A stretch of DNA of 64,000 nt from Ctenosaura bakeri (taxonomy: Eukaryota > Chordata > Lepidosauria > Squamata > Iguanidae). The position numbers and the translations under genes were made by a program. Position 1 is the stretch's first letter. Every line of letters starts with the position of its first letter. Positions 22,640 through 33,989 of the stretch are shown here, one piece after another. The DNA lies in NCBI GenBank assembly GCA_948474755.1, contig CAOLHI010000951.1, positions 372,001-436,000 of the forward strand, read 5' to 3'. The notes beneath the pieces are model-generated. The model ran no database searches and was not told the origin of the DNA. It saw only the letters and a program-made list of their open reading frames with translations.

Positions 22640-23640
22640 TTGATGGGAACTGAAGAGAGAGGGAAAGATCGTCTACCTGTAACAAACCTCAGGATGACAC
22701 AGATGGGCGGTAATAGGACATTCGTGCCAAAGCTCTGAAAAGAGGGAGCTGAAAAACACAGTCCATTTGGAATAGCCTTTTGCTGCCCAACCCACGAAAT
22801 GAAGAGACCACACACAGGGCTTGGGTTGAACTAGGGCAATTTATTAATGTATGCCTAATTAACACAAAGCTGAAAGTGAACTTGACCTTGGGCTTGAATT
22901 TAAACTTGACCATGAACTTGAATTTATGACCTGAGAAGGGGGGGGTCAACAGCATGGGTAGGCTAAGGCAAGGGTCAGCTCCAGACCTCTTCCCTAGCCC
23001 TCCTCGAGCAAGGTACCGGGCCCCAAAGTCAACCCATGAGGCTGGATTAAAACTTTGGACAGCCCTTTTCTGGAAGACGAGCCCACAAACCACAACCCCC
23101 TATCTCATGGCGGTAGGGGCAAGTCCTGGGCCTGCCTCAAGGACAGCATTTATCCTACACCAAAGGGTGCCATAGGTACTCACCAGAACCCTTAGACCCC
23201 CACCCTACCAGCCATGGATAAAGACAAGTGTGGCTGTGGAGACCTATTTAATACCTAGTTGAGACACCACCTTGTAAAGCCAATTGCCCAATCCCTTGGC
23301 GCAGTGTAGGGTAGGCTAAACCCCCACCCAAGGGGGAAAAATTCCTACCCGGCCCCGAAGCGACCAGCAATCTTACACTGAAACCATAGGGTAGGAGGGT
23401 GGGTTACCAGCAAACAAAGAGGCTGAGTAAGGGGTGGCGGCACCCTAAAAGAGGTCTGCAAACCCCAACCCCACCCCGTTCCACCGTGCGACCCTTGTCG
23501 CACAGTGATTGCATGGTCTCTTCTTCAAGGGAGGGCAGCAAAGGTGTCCCCCCCGCCACTTGTGGTCGCGCAGGCGGTGTGAGACGAATTCTCTCTATCT
23601 GGGCTTACACATAGGCAACAACTATGCCTCCCATAGATGC
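22640..23640 (-). mobile_element. Unclassified GC-rich repeat, candidate solo LTR
   Basis: This island is much more G+C-rich (especially C-rich on the + strand) than its surroundings. On the minus strand it contains an AATAAA signal near 22838 (CATTAATAAATTGCCC) with a GT-rich stretch just downstream, as in an LTR R/U5 region. On the + strand a possible LTR edge TGTAACAAACC begins near 22678. No coding similarity is convincing in the 134-aa minus-strand ORF. Edges and family are uncertain; it could also be another retroelement end. Confidence 0.35.
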
Positions 23641-23689
23641 AAGCCAGACACATCTGGGGAGAGCTGAAGGAAAGGACAAGGCAAAAATT

Positions 23690-24420
23690 ACTTTAAGAGT
23701 ATGTATCAAATACATTATTGCTGTATCTGCACATTAACACACCAGTACAGAAGTGGAGCATTTTAAAAGGCCTCTGATAATACCACAATGGCATTTAACA
23801 ACTAAAAGGAACCACATGCCATTAGAGCCCTCTGCCTAATTGGGAGAGACATTTATTTTAAAAGAATCTATTCTTTTGGAGGCCTGGCTTTTAAAGCTAA
23901 TAACTCACTGTGTTAATCTATTTGATCTACTGGACTGATCTGCTCCAAGGGTCAGAGACCATGCCTTCTTCTGTTTATATAGTTCCAAACATTGTTTCTG
24001 CTCTGCAGATAATAATGATACTGGTAATGATACTCCATCAACTTGCTACAGACACCAAATAAATCTTTTGTGTGTGCAACTGGAGGCACAGATTTTAGCT
24101 GGCTGTGGATCATTAGCACACAATAAGACAGTTTGTCTTATTGTTCTTCCCCAAAAAAGTATCCCTGTGGGGTGGGGGCAAAGTTGCAAAACAATCAGTC
24201 ATAGCTTCTGTATCTGTTTACTTCAACTTATTTTTTCAAAGATTTTTAAACTTCAGAAAAGCAGTACATTAGTCAGCATTTCTGCCATTAGTTCCAAATC
24301 CAATGACTGCAATGAAATTTAAGAGAGGAGTTCAGGCATATCTAACTTGCATGCACCCTAGAGCATGGGGATAACCGTTTCAGGGGCCTGCTTCATTGTC
24401 TATGCTATATTAAGTAATAC
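23690..24420. other. Repeat-poor spacer; possible conserved non-coding block
   Basis: No coding exon or transposon. The block at about 23700-24060, with segments such as CAATGGCATTTAACAAC and ATAATAATGATACTGG, has the balanced, repeat-free look of conserved non-coding DNA; not testable here. Confidence 0.3.
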
Positions 24421-24421
24421 A

Positions 24422-24767
24422 TACCCTCCAACATTTCATAGATGAAAACTGGGATACATTCTCCAAGCAACTTCCAAGCATGATCAAGATGGCAAGAGTT
24501 ATCAAAACGGACAAGCAGACAAGCTAGGAGAGACTTGTTTTGCCTGCTTCTATTGGGAAAGGTAAGAATTTGCTCTCTCCTGCCCGCCTCTCATTGAGCT
24601 GAGAACTACTTGTGCATTTTGCACTCAATTTACACCACTTGAAGTAAGCTGAGGAAGAAGAGGAAAAGCAAGAGGAGGAGAAAGAAACTGGAATGTTTCA
24701 AAAGCACATGAAGAAGTGGGACAATAGAGGATTAATTGAGATGTCAAATAGGGACAGTTGGAGGCTA
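24422..24767. mobile_element. Candidate hAT-like non-autonomous element (about 346 bp)
   Basis: Ends TACCCTCCAAC and GTTGGAGGCTA form an 11-bp inverted repeat with one mismatch. Beyond the ends both sides share subterminal phrases (GGGATAC near the left, GGGACAG near the right). A clear 8-bp duplication was not found, so the class is provisional. Confidence 0.4.
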
Positions 24768-25002
24768 TGTTAGCATGTTACCTTACCTTGTCCTTTCAAC
24801 ATCAATCTTCTTTCCTCTGAAAACTGGGGCCAACACTGAAGCTGAGGTCAACAGGTGATATTATAGTAGACATGCCTTTAAAATTCCAAAATTTAAAATC
24901 CCGGAATGTACAACACTGCAGTGTGAGAAGAGATATTTGATTCCTACCTACCTACCAGATGCTGCTGAAATTCAGCAGCCATCTTCAGTCTTGCTTTCAG
25001 CA

Positions 25003-25220
25003 TGTGTGTGTATGTACCTTCAAGTTGCCAGTCAACTTATGGTGACACCATGAATTTCATAGGATTTTCATAGCCAAAGAATACTCAGAGGTGGTTTTCC
25101 TAGCAACTTCCTCTGAAATATAGATTATCACACCTGGTATTTATTGTTGATCTCCAGTCCAAATACTAACTAGAGCTAAGATCAGAAAGGATCTAGTGAC
25201 TTTAAGATATTTAGTCTGGG
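25003..25220 (-). mobile_element. 5S rRNA-derived SINE, copy 3
   Basis: Reverse orientation: tail GTGTGTATGTACCTTCAAG, then ATGAATTTCATAGGATTTTC, a body with CAGAGGTGGTTTTCC, and a degraded 5S-like head near 25160-25215. Confidence 0.65.
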
Positions 25221-25599
25221 ACTGCCATTAGCATACTTGTGTTTAAAATTTATTGGCATTTCCAACACCAAAGAGATTTGTAGACTAGCAACTTATATTG
25301 TCTGCTTCCTGTTTAGAAGGGCAGGTGAGAAGAAAGGTGTTGTTTTTGCAGGACTGCTGAGTTTTGGTGATGTGGTGCTAACATGAGGAGCGGATGGAAG
25401 CAGTGAGGGCTGCAAAAATAGATAGCTGTGTGTTGGTAAAAGCCAACCTCTTGCACAGTTTATCTTTAAGCTAAAGAGCACAACTGTGCACGTTTATAAA
25501 ACATCCCAGTTTATTGTGGATGTAAATTTAAAACTTTTAATTAATTCTGACAGAGCTACACGATAAGTCCTTAGCTCTTCACTTGCAATGGAAAAGGAT
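25221..25599. other. Spacer, nothing recognised
   Basis: Contains only short chance ORFs and no repeat boundary that I can support. Confidence 0.45.
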
Positions 25600-25864
25600 T
25601 AAGACTCATGACAGGATGGCAGTGGTCATCAGGTTGTGCATCTGCACAATGTCATTGTTGTCCCACTGCCATCCCATCTCCAAGTGTTGTGTTCATGCAG
25701 CAATGGAAAGTGCCCAGCCACGCTGCAGGAGGAAGAAGTTGTGCCATTGCTCTCCCTTCCACATGGACCGAGCAGGTGCAGCGGGGAGCCTTGCTGATGC
25801 GCTTCCTTCTGGACCCATGACTGCAGTGAGATGACATGGAAAAGTGTTGTCATATGGAAATGGC
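25600..25864 (-). mobile_element. MITE family A, degraded copy 7
   Basis: A shortened copy in reverse orientation. The block GCCCAGCCACGCTGCAGG with GAGGAAGAAG corresponds to the interior of copies 20453 and 59720, and the right end is ATATGGAAATGGC. Several internal segments are deleted, and the left terminus is no longer clear. The 126-aa ORF here is repeat-derived. Confidence 0.5.
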
Positions 25865-26439
25865 CTAAAAGACCAAGGAAAGGTATGGAAACAAACTGTA
25901 CAGGAGTCCAAGCTGTGAGACAGTATAGAATTGTGCTTTTTACTGTTTTCATGGTAGGAAAGCAAGAGCAGGATTCTTCATGTTTTACTGATATGCTTGA
26001 CCTATTCATTTGTATGTGTCCTAACCTTTCCCTGGAAGCAAACCTGATTCATTTGCATTTTGATCCTCAATTCTGAGGGAAAGAAAATTAATCTGCTACT
26101 CTTAGGAAGAACTTTCATTGAACGTTGTGGGACTTACTGCTGAATAAAGATGTCTAAGGTTATACTGCCTGTTAATTGTACAAGTCATTTGGGGACGAGG
26201 AGGAAGAGTAAATGAATGCCTGCAGACATGAGCCTTCTAGTCACACCTATACTTTAAAGAGGGCAGAGCAAGACATTTGGCTATTTGAGGCAGAATAGCC
26301 AATTGAAGCCTTCCCAAAGTCAAAATAGAGAGTATCCTAGGCCACTCAAGCTATATTTTGGACAAAAAAAATCTCACTAGTGTCCCCACTTTCTTCCTAA
26401 TATCCAGGTGGATGTTTGTAGGTCAGAGACAGAACCTGC
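25865..26439. other. Spacer, nothing recognised
   Basis: Short ORFs only. A small phrase TGGGACTTACTGCTGAATAA near 26128 belongs to the short repeat mentioned under 14832-15600. Confidence 0.4.
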
Positions 26440-27307
26440 TGTTACCCTGTTTACTGGGGGTCCCGTGAGGGACACCGAAGTGTGCTCTCAAAATATCAAA
26501 TGGTGGGGAAATTAGCAAGAGCACAAGTTAGCACTGCGAGAGGTAGGGCAACAGAGCGGAATCTTTTACCCAATGTCTACGGGGTCAGGCCACGTCAAGG
26601 AGCAACCAGGATTAAAATAATAATGTGGTCTTTATTAAAATACAATCAGTGTATGCAGCACACTCACACAGACAACTATGGAAAATAAAGGTGGGAGTGA
26701 GACAGAGGGATTTTTAAGAGGGATTGTTGATTTGGGTGATACTACACCTGTCCTGAAGCCCGGGTAGATCACTGCGAAAGTTCGAAGGTGCATAATCTCA
26801 GTACGTGGGACTGAGGGGAAGGCTCGCCAAGCAAAGCAGTGGCAAGACGAGATGGAAGTCGGGAGCGATCCAAAGAAGCTCTCAAAATCAGGGGTTTTTA
26901 TAGGGAGAAATGTGGCTACAGGCTATTCCGCACTTGGGGAAAACAATGAGTTTCAGGCTGGAGACAAAGCTTCCGAAAGGTCAGAATTTAGCATGATTGA
27001 GTTAGTTCTGAATTGACAAAGAAGTAGACAGTATGCAAATGCAGAGTGCTTGGCAGATGAGGATTCTCATAATCAAGCCTCCTGCTCGGGGCAGGGAGTT
27101 CTTTGTAAGTAGTGTGCATACATAATAGCGTGCTTGCCGAGAGGTCTCCTAAAGTGGCGATCTGGCTATTTCTGGCCTGCCTGGGTGGGAAATGGAATGT
27201 CCAGTGATTAGTGGCCGTGCCTAGTTTCATGCTTGTCCGGGGGCCTCACAAACACATGGAGAGGGATGGTAGAAGAGAGCCAAATTGTTGATATCAAAAT
27301 GATGTCA
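26440..27307 (-). mobile_element. Solitary LTR-like element, copy 2
   Basis: Homologous throughout to 29-877. Starts TGTTACCCTG and ends near AAATGATGTCA, the TG...CA boundary expected of an LTR. On the minus strand a TATA box (CTCCCTATAAAAAC) lies near 26905 and an AATAAA-type signal (TTTTAATAAAG) near 26633. No flanking duplication or internal retroviral genes are visible. With copy 1 it defines a family of about 850-870 bp. Confidence 0.65.
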
Positions 27308-29070
27308 CCCCAAGCATGGCTTAGGAACTGCAGTAACACTGCTGCAGTGCGCCTATTGCTGCTCTTTGCCAAGTCACTGAACAGCAAGTAAAAAGGCTAC
27401 TTCCAATTTCCTTTTAAGCCTTCTCTTGAAGCTCTTAACTCCCTAACTTGATATTTTGTCTAAATTCAACAGGCTTCTGTCCATACTCCTAGTTTCCTTG
27501 TATTTTAAGCAAAACCTCTTTTATTTTAAGCCCCTGATGAAGAGACAGACAACATGTCAGTATAACCTGTTAAATATCTTGATACAGAATAAAGAAGACT
27601 GCATGAGGAACAAGGGACATAAATAACTACTTCTAAATTGATATCTATTTCTGGAAGAAACACACTGGATATTGTCAAAAACAGTATCTTGGCAAGGAAA
27701 CCTAAGTCTCTGGTTGTCTTTCCCTCTTCACACTTTGATCTGTGCACAATAATCAGGATGTATTAAAGATTTTCATCTTTGTGATACAGAGGTGGATAAA
27801 CGCAAGTATAAAGATGTCAAATGTGGATGAAACTGGAAAGCATAAATTTTTCATGTTATCATGGATGGGGGAAACAAGCTGCCACTTGCTGCAGTATGCA
27901 GTAAAATATGGTTGCTGCTGTTTGCATACATTATCCCACATACCTGACATGGCATCAAGATATGGGAATCCCACTAAACAATTCAGTGTCTTGCCACAAC
28001 CATTCCTGCATAGTTGCTATCATTGCGACACATATCCCTGATGTTTCTATGCAGTTAGAACAGGAGCCATTATGCATAGGAGAAATAGCACCATAATGGA
28101 CGAGACCCACATTTGTTATCATATGGAACCATGCACAAACGAGTGATAAAAGACATGAAGTGCACTGGACTTTGAGTTGGCACAGTAGCGGTCTCTACAC
28201 TGAGCTAATATATCCAGCCTACCAAAGTCACAGATCAGACGCTTCAAAAAGGCACAGTCAGATTGGGAAAAAAGTTCAATAAATATATTATTATGTTGTA
28301 TTTCCTCCAAATCACTAGGAGTGAAATAAATGCAGTTAATATGTTTCGGGTCTTGATATAGAGAACAGAAGAATCCCTCTTTATTAATTTTTTATGTATT
28401 GGTGGATCAGCTAATTAGGAAATCATCTTGCTGCCAGCTACAGCTGATTAATAGGAAATGGAATGAGATCAAATGGTCAACAATAGCAAAGAAGGGGAGG
28501 AGAATAAAAAAGAAAAAAAATCAGTAGCATCAGGAAAATAGTTTAAATTATCAAAACAATAGTGGAAACATTCCTGTTTGGTTTGATCTGGTTTTGCATC
28601 TGAAAGTATTGGTTACTTTCCACATGTGATTAGTGTGATATTTTATTTTATCAGTACTAAAAGAGAAAAAACTTCATTATAGTTACAAGATCAAAATCTG
28701 CAGATGTCTGAAACACTAAACTGTTTTACAGTTTTGGCTGCCCAAAGTTATTGATGTCCCAGAACTTTAAAAGCATGTTCAACTTTATCTGGTCTGCTGG
28801 AGGATTTCCCTTATATGGGTATCTAATGTAAAGGCATCATTATACCAGTGCTTTAAACAGTGTGCAGAAATGGTTTTATGGGTTTCAGATGTGTTTAAGC
28901 TTAAAAGTAAAGCCAGTTTGTCGGGTGGGAGAGATGAAAGTAGCCAAGTGATGAACACAGAATGTGATCCAATTACCATACAGTTAGTCACGTCAAGAAA
29001 GGAAAAAGACTAGAAATCCCTTTTGCCTGAGTATATCTTTCAAAACTTTTGTCCTTAATCAGATGAAAGG
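27308..29070. other. Spacer, nothing recognised
   Basis: A long stretch without transposon hallmarks. ORFs reach 99 aa but have no recognisable similarity or splice context. Confidence 0.45.
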
Positions 29071-29195
29071 TATGTGTACCCTTCCAGATGCTGGACTGCA
29101 ATTCCCATGAGCCCTAACCAGGATAATCATGGTTGTGGATTGATGACAGTTTCAGTCCAACAATATCAGGAAGGCCACACCTTCATGATCCCTGA
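29071..29195. repeat. Palindromic interspersed repeat
   Basis: Inverted halves: TTCCAGATGCTGGACTGCAA to the left, and GTCCAACAATATCAGGAAGG to the right. The same palindromic arrangement appears at 62868-62985. Confidence 0.55.
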
Positions 29196-29700
29196 CCTAA
29201 ATGCAACTGAGGTCAGTGTCCCTCACACTTAAGTCAGAGATCAATAGGACTTTCTTTCATTTGTTTCAATGGTAGAGCAATCTATGGAGATCATGATGGG
29301 AGGAGAGTTTAGGCAAGGCTGGACTGAGGCAGGTGGGGACTTGGAGAAGTCCAAACATAGATGAGTCATTCTATCCACATAAGTGAGCCATAGAAATTAA
29401 ATAAACAATATATATATATCACAAAGCTCAAGATTGCTGCAGAAAAACCTCCATGTGTTAACTCAAATTGAGCCCTGCCGATTCCATGAGACCAACAGCC
29501 TGATCCCATGCATTTTTCAACACAGTTGCTCAAGTAACGCACAAAATATGGACAGCAACAGAAACACTGAGAGATTTAGGAAGCAAGTGAGGAAGAAGAA
29601 TTGTCAAGTGATACCTTTTCGCTTCAGCATTGTGCCTCCCACAGTACCTGGAGCAACTGCTATCAGCTGAAACTTTGCTAAGCTCTCTCTCTCCTTCTAT
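29196..29700. other. Spacer, nothing recognised
   Basis: No supported feature; a short (TA)n occurs near 29408. Confidence 0.45.
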
Positions 29701-29935
29701 GTGGTGTGTGTGTGCATTTGCACATGCTTACAAGCTTCCAAATGACCTTTCATGGGGCTTTCTTAGGCAAGGATTACTCAGAAGTGGTTTTGCCAGTTCC
29801 TTCCTCTGAAATATAGCCTACAGCACCAGGTATTCATTGGTGGTCTCCAATCCAAGCACTAACCAGAACTGACCCTGCTTAGCTTCTAAGATCAGACAGG
29901 ATCTGGTATCTTTAAGGTATTCAGGCCCTGCTAAG
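29701..29935 (-). mobile_element. 5S rRNA-derived SINE, copy 4
   Basis: Reverse orientation: a GT-rich tail, then TTTCATGGGGCTTTCTTAGG, body GAAGTGGTTTTGCCAGTTCC, and the reverse 5S-like head with CTGCTTAGCTTCTAAGATCA near 29874-29893. The head is relatively well preserved. Confidence 0.75.
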
Positions 29936-32149
29936 ACGGCCCTGAATTTTTGGGTCTTTACAGGCTTTCACTCAAAGCTTGGAAACATTCCTTTTACAGT
30001 TATATTTTTCAGAGATCTGCAGCCCAATCTCTACCTGTGCTACCCAGAACAGAAAAGGAGAGAGCACTTTATCTTCTCTTTTTGCCCCTTCACAAATTTT
30101 AATTTTTAAATTAGCATTTGTCACTCTCCTGGTTCTAAACTAGCTTTTCCCATACAATCAAACAAAAAACAAACATGAGTTAGTGCAGATTAAATTGGAC
30201 AGTGGATATACATGACTGGTTGTTCACAACCAGTTATGGGCAGTTTATTCCCCTGCAGTCATGAAAGGCTGAAGTGGTACTTTAAGCATTTATTCAAATA
30301 TTTTACACATATTTCAATTGTTAATCATGAAAAATAACATGTTGATACAGTTGTTGATGTGCTCTTGTAGTATTTTTTTAAAGTCCCCACTTCCTTCTTT
30401 AAAATTCAGTCTCATCAGAATACTGGAAGCAGGCAAAGCCCATTTTGATGTGTTTAGATTGTTTTCAAGGTGTGAAATTGGTGTGTGCCAACAACAAAGG
30501 AAAATATTTCTTTTAATATTGCATTTCCATTCCACTTGAAACAGTACTGCTCTTTGGCACAAAACCAAGAAAATGAAGTGAGAAATTTTTCAGGGCATAT
30601 GACTATAATAAAAAATATATTTAATCCTGGACTAACAATGGATTAAACTAGTGGGACATCGTTTGTATTAGATCACAAGGAAAGAGTATCAAAAATCGAA
30701 TCAATAGTTTTGAAACAACAACCAGCATTGAAAAGTTTACTTTTAATATAAACCAGACAGTCCAAAATAATTTGTGTTTTTTTTTTTTAATTCTTACCCT
30801 TCGTCTTGTGTTCTTTTGAGTCAGTGAAAGCCACATAACAGCAGCAGCTGGTTTTAATTTCATTCTGGATCTTTAGTAAGCTGAAAACTCTAGACAGTGT
30901 CTACAAAGGTTGGTGGGGAAAAGAGAAGTCATTTTTGTAAACAGAAGTAAGTGTTTTATATAGTAGGTGCATTTGGGGAAAACATGCTAATATATTAGAA
31001 TAAATTACTCTTCCATCTTTATCTCCTTGTATTTGAGCAAACATCAATTGCATGCATGCCATGTGAAAAGAATGCCTTTAAAATGCATGGCAAGTGTGCA
31101 CCCACACAAAATCACTACTGTAACAAAACCAGCTGTGTGTAATAGAAAGCAAATGATTTACAATGTTACTTAAGACACTACTTTATTTTACATTATCATA
31201 AAAAGAACAGAAACTGAGAATTTGCATGACAAACACAAGGACCTAGAAAATTCCAAATCATATCATTTGCAAGGGTATGCATGTGTGTTTGCATTAATAG
31301 GTATTAAGTTAAGAAGGTGGATTGTTAAGTATTAAAAGAATATTTTTCAGAGAGTTCAGTTTAACTGCTGGATGAAATTCTAACTCATTTAGAGAAAGGA
31401 AGGTAATATAAGCATATAGTTTTGCAATGATTTTGAGGATTTACTTTTGTGACAGTAACAGTATATTCATGGGTCATCATTTTTTAAGATTATCATCTAC
31501 TTGAATCTTTCTTTGATCTTCTGGCCCCATACAAGAGTGAAGTGGTAGTCAAGACTGGTGGGAAAGATCTCAGAGGTCCCTAGACTTCACCTATTGATCC
31601 CATGAATTCCCATCCTGACAACAACTAAGAAGGCCACTTCACTGGCATCTGGTAACGAACACTTCATTATCACATAGCCTGTGGAAATGAAAGCTAGGTA
31701 GTTCTCTCAGCTGCCTAGTATCTGTGCCCTCTGCTGTATAATATTTGTATTAACTACAGATGGCATATTAAGAGACCTTTTCCATTTTTCCTGTTGCCCC
31801 ATGATTATTACAAATGTTATACAGATTGTCATAAAAGAACCCTTCCATCTCAAATAAACAATACATATAACCATATGCAGATATACTAAAAATGAAATCC
31901 TATGCAGATTCTCTTGAGAGTAATCCTGATTAGAAGATATTGACACTTCTGAAAAGACACACATAAAGTGTTGCCAGTCAAGGTGCAAATGGACACACAT
32001 AGTTGAAAGCAGTAGGCTCTGGTGCCATAAGGAAACATCAAGACTACCTGAATTACCCATTTCCCTCAGAAGGGAATGCAGTGTCAACAGAACTTCAGCC
32101 AAGAGGTCTTGCAGCACACATGAAAGACCAGCTTCTGAACAAACTTTGG
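29936..32149. other. AT-rich spacer, nothing recognised
   Basis: No repeat boundaries, RNA genes or exons could be supported over this 2.2-kb stretch. The ORFs, the longest 136 aa on the minus strand at 31707-32117, lack domain or codon support. Confidence 0.45.
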
Positions 32150-32910
32150 TGTGTCATTTTCTCCTTGTTTTTTCCCCCTTCTGTCCTCAGCCACTGAAAA
32201 TCTTTCTCCCCATTCCATGCACATAAAAGTTCACTCTCCTAGGTGTCCAGTAGGACTATGTCATTTTCTACACCTTCTCTGCCAACCTATTTTTCCTTTA
32301 GTTTCTATCCAGTCTCTCCCTTCCTCCAGTCTTCCAACTTTTCTCCTCCTTCTTCTCCATCTTCTCCTGTTTCTTTAGACCGTTTTAATGGCACCTTCAC
32401 TCCTTCACCCCTGGCCAGCTTCATTTGCTACTTTGTCTGACTTCCAAGCCAGAAAGTGGCATTCATATGTGATGTCACTCAGGCCCCTTGCTGCCATGAG
32501 GCTAGGTGATTCCTTGGCCAGCTGTGAACTCAGGACTAGCAAATTTGTTGGTTGTCACAGCTGGTGGGCCCCTGATGTTCTTTGTGCTGCTAACTTGCTC
32601 TTCTTCCCATGACACCCCTTCTCATTGCTGTCAGGCTAGTAACCTTCACAAAATTGTCTGGAGGGAACATGGGAGAGGTCCTTCTCAGTGGCTGATTCTG
32701 GAACTCCCTTCTACAAAGTCTCTGCTGGCTTCCTTTTTGGCATCCTTCTGACAACAGATGATGGAGTTTGGCGAACTGAACATTTGTGGTGAAAGGGCTT
32801 TTGATAATCTGCTGCAGTTTAGAAATACAATTAAAAATAAAATATGTTTTATGTTTTTAATAGGTTTTAATTCTATTGCTGGTTTAATTCTATTTTAATT
32901 TTTCCCAAGT
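32150..32910 (+). mobile_element. L2-like LINE 3' end, degenerate
   Basis: The stretch GTCCTTCTCAGTGGCTGATTC followed by CTGGAACTCCCTTCTACAAA resembles the C-terminal coding end of L2-type LINEs. After it comes an AT-rich 3' UTR with ATGTTTTTAATAGGTTTTAA repeats. A CT-rich tract occurs at 32325-32375. ORFs here are repeat-derived. Confidence 0.5.
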
Positions 32911-33079
32911 TTTCACTGAAGTGTACAATACAATACAATCTGAATCCATTTTTCGTTTTCTAAACCTTCTTGAGTTCCAGGTATGAGAAAAAGGGAAGAG
33001 AATAATGATGGAGACAGTCATCATTATATACTTTGTGTTTGTGTGCATGCATGTATAGGTGTGTGTGTATATATTTATC

Positions 33080-33690
33080 ATTGATTAAATATTTTTATTA
33101 TTTTTATTATTGATTAAAATACTTATATCCTACTCTTTATCATAAGATCTCAGTGCCATACAATAAGATCAGTTTAAACAATTTTTAAAAAATTAAAATG
33201 ATAAAACATAATTTTAAAAGTTTAAAGGCATCTTAACTTAGCAATTTAAAAGAAATAAAGACTCCAAAGGCTCAAATTTAAAAGCCCATGTTTTAACTTG
33301 GCACAAGAATGAAGCCAGGATCAGTACGAATCCAGCCTCTAATAGGAAGGTCTTGCACAACTGGGGTACAACAGCAGAAAAGGCCTTCTCTTACATCTAC
33401 ATCACACCCACTTGTGGGACACAGAGGAGAGCCTCTCTAGCTGATCTCAATCCTTGAGAAGGTGTATATAGGAGCGACATTTTTATTGGCATTCATATAT
33501 GATGTCAACATATGAGTGTAAATACTGAAGTCCCAAGCCACTCCTGGCTTCTAAATATCATTGCCAGTCTGAATTAAGACTGGAAATGTATTGGGAGGCA
33601 GTAGAGTTCCTTCAAAACTAGTGTCATATGGTTCCTATATGATGATATTCTTAAATATTTTCTATGGCCTGAATCCAATTTAATGCTTGC
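33080..33690 (-). mobile_element. L2-like LINE 3' region, minus strand
   Basis: Starts with a reversed tail (ATTAAAATACTTATATCCTA then TCAGTGCCATACAATAAG) and contains AAGACTGGAAATGTATTGGG, shared with 19780-19800 of the other reversed copy. Confidence 0.6.
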
Positions 33691-33989
33691 CGTAGCACAG
33701 GGATTTTCAACCACTCCTCATCTATATCTTTCCAGCATTGAAAATTTCCAGTCCCTTGGAGCAGGAGATTTTACATTTTTATAGGGTTTGAGGGAGGTTG
33801 TAGGGCATACTGTGCCCATACTGCTTGCACCTGTGCTAGCCATTCTGTGGGTTCAAGGATGTTGTTTACATACTAGCCTACAATAGCTTATGTTATTGTA
33901 AGAATACATACCTGGACTCATATGGCACGAGACACTGCAAGAGAGGGTACAGGTTTGATGCTCTCCGTGGTAGAGAACCAGGTGCTCTG
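33691..33989. other. Spacer next to the Ngaro-like relic
   Basis: No independent feature. It may include decayed upstream parts of the relic at 33990-35060. Confidence 0.35.

Noticed and set aside
29..27307. One provirus bounded by the two LTR-like copies
   Set aside because: 25.6 kb apart, no gag, pol or env between them, and many unrelated repeats inside; independent solo LTRs are simpler.
31707..32117. 136-aa minus-strand ORF as a possible exon
   Set aside because: No splice-site pattern, domain or compositional support; isolated in non-coding DNA.
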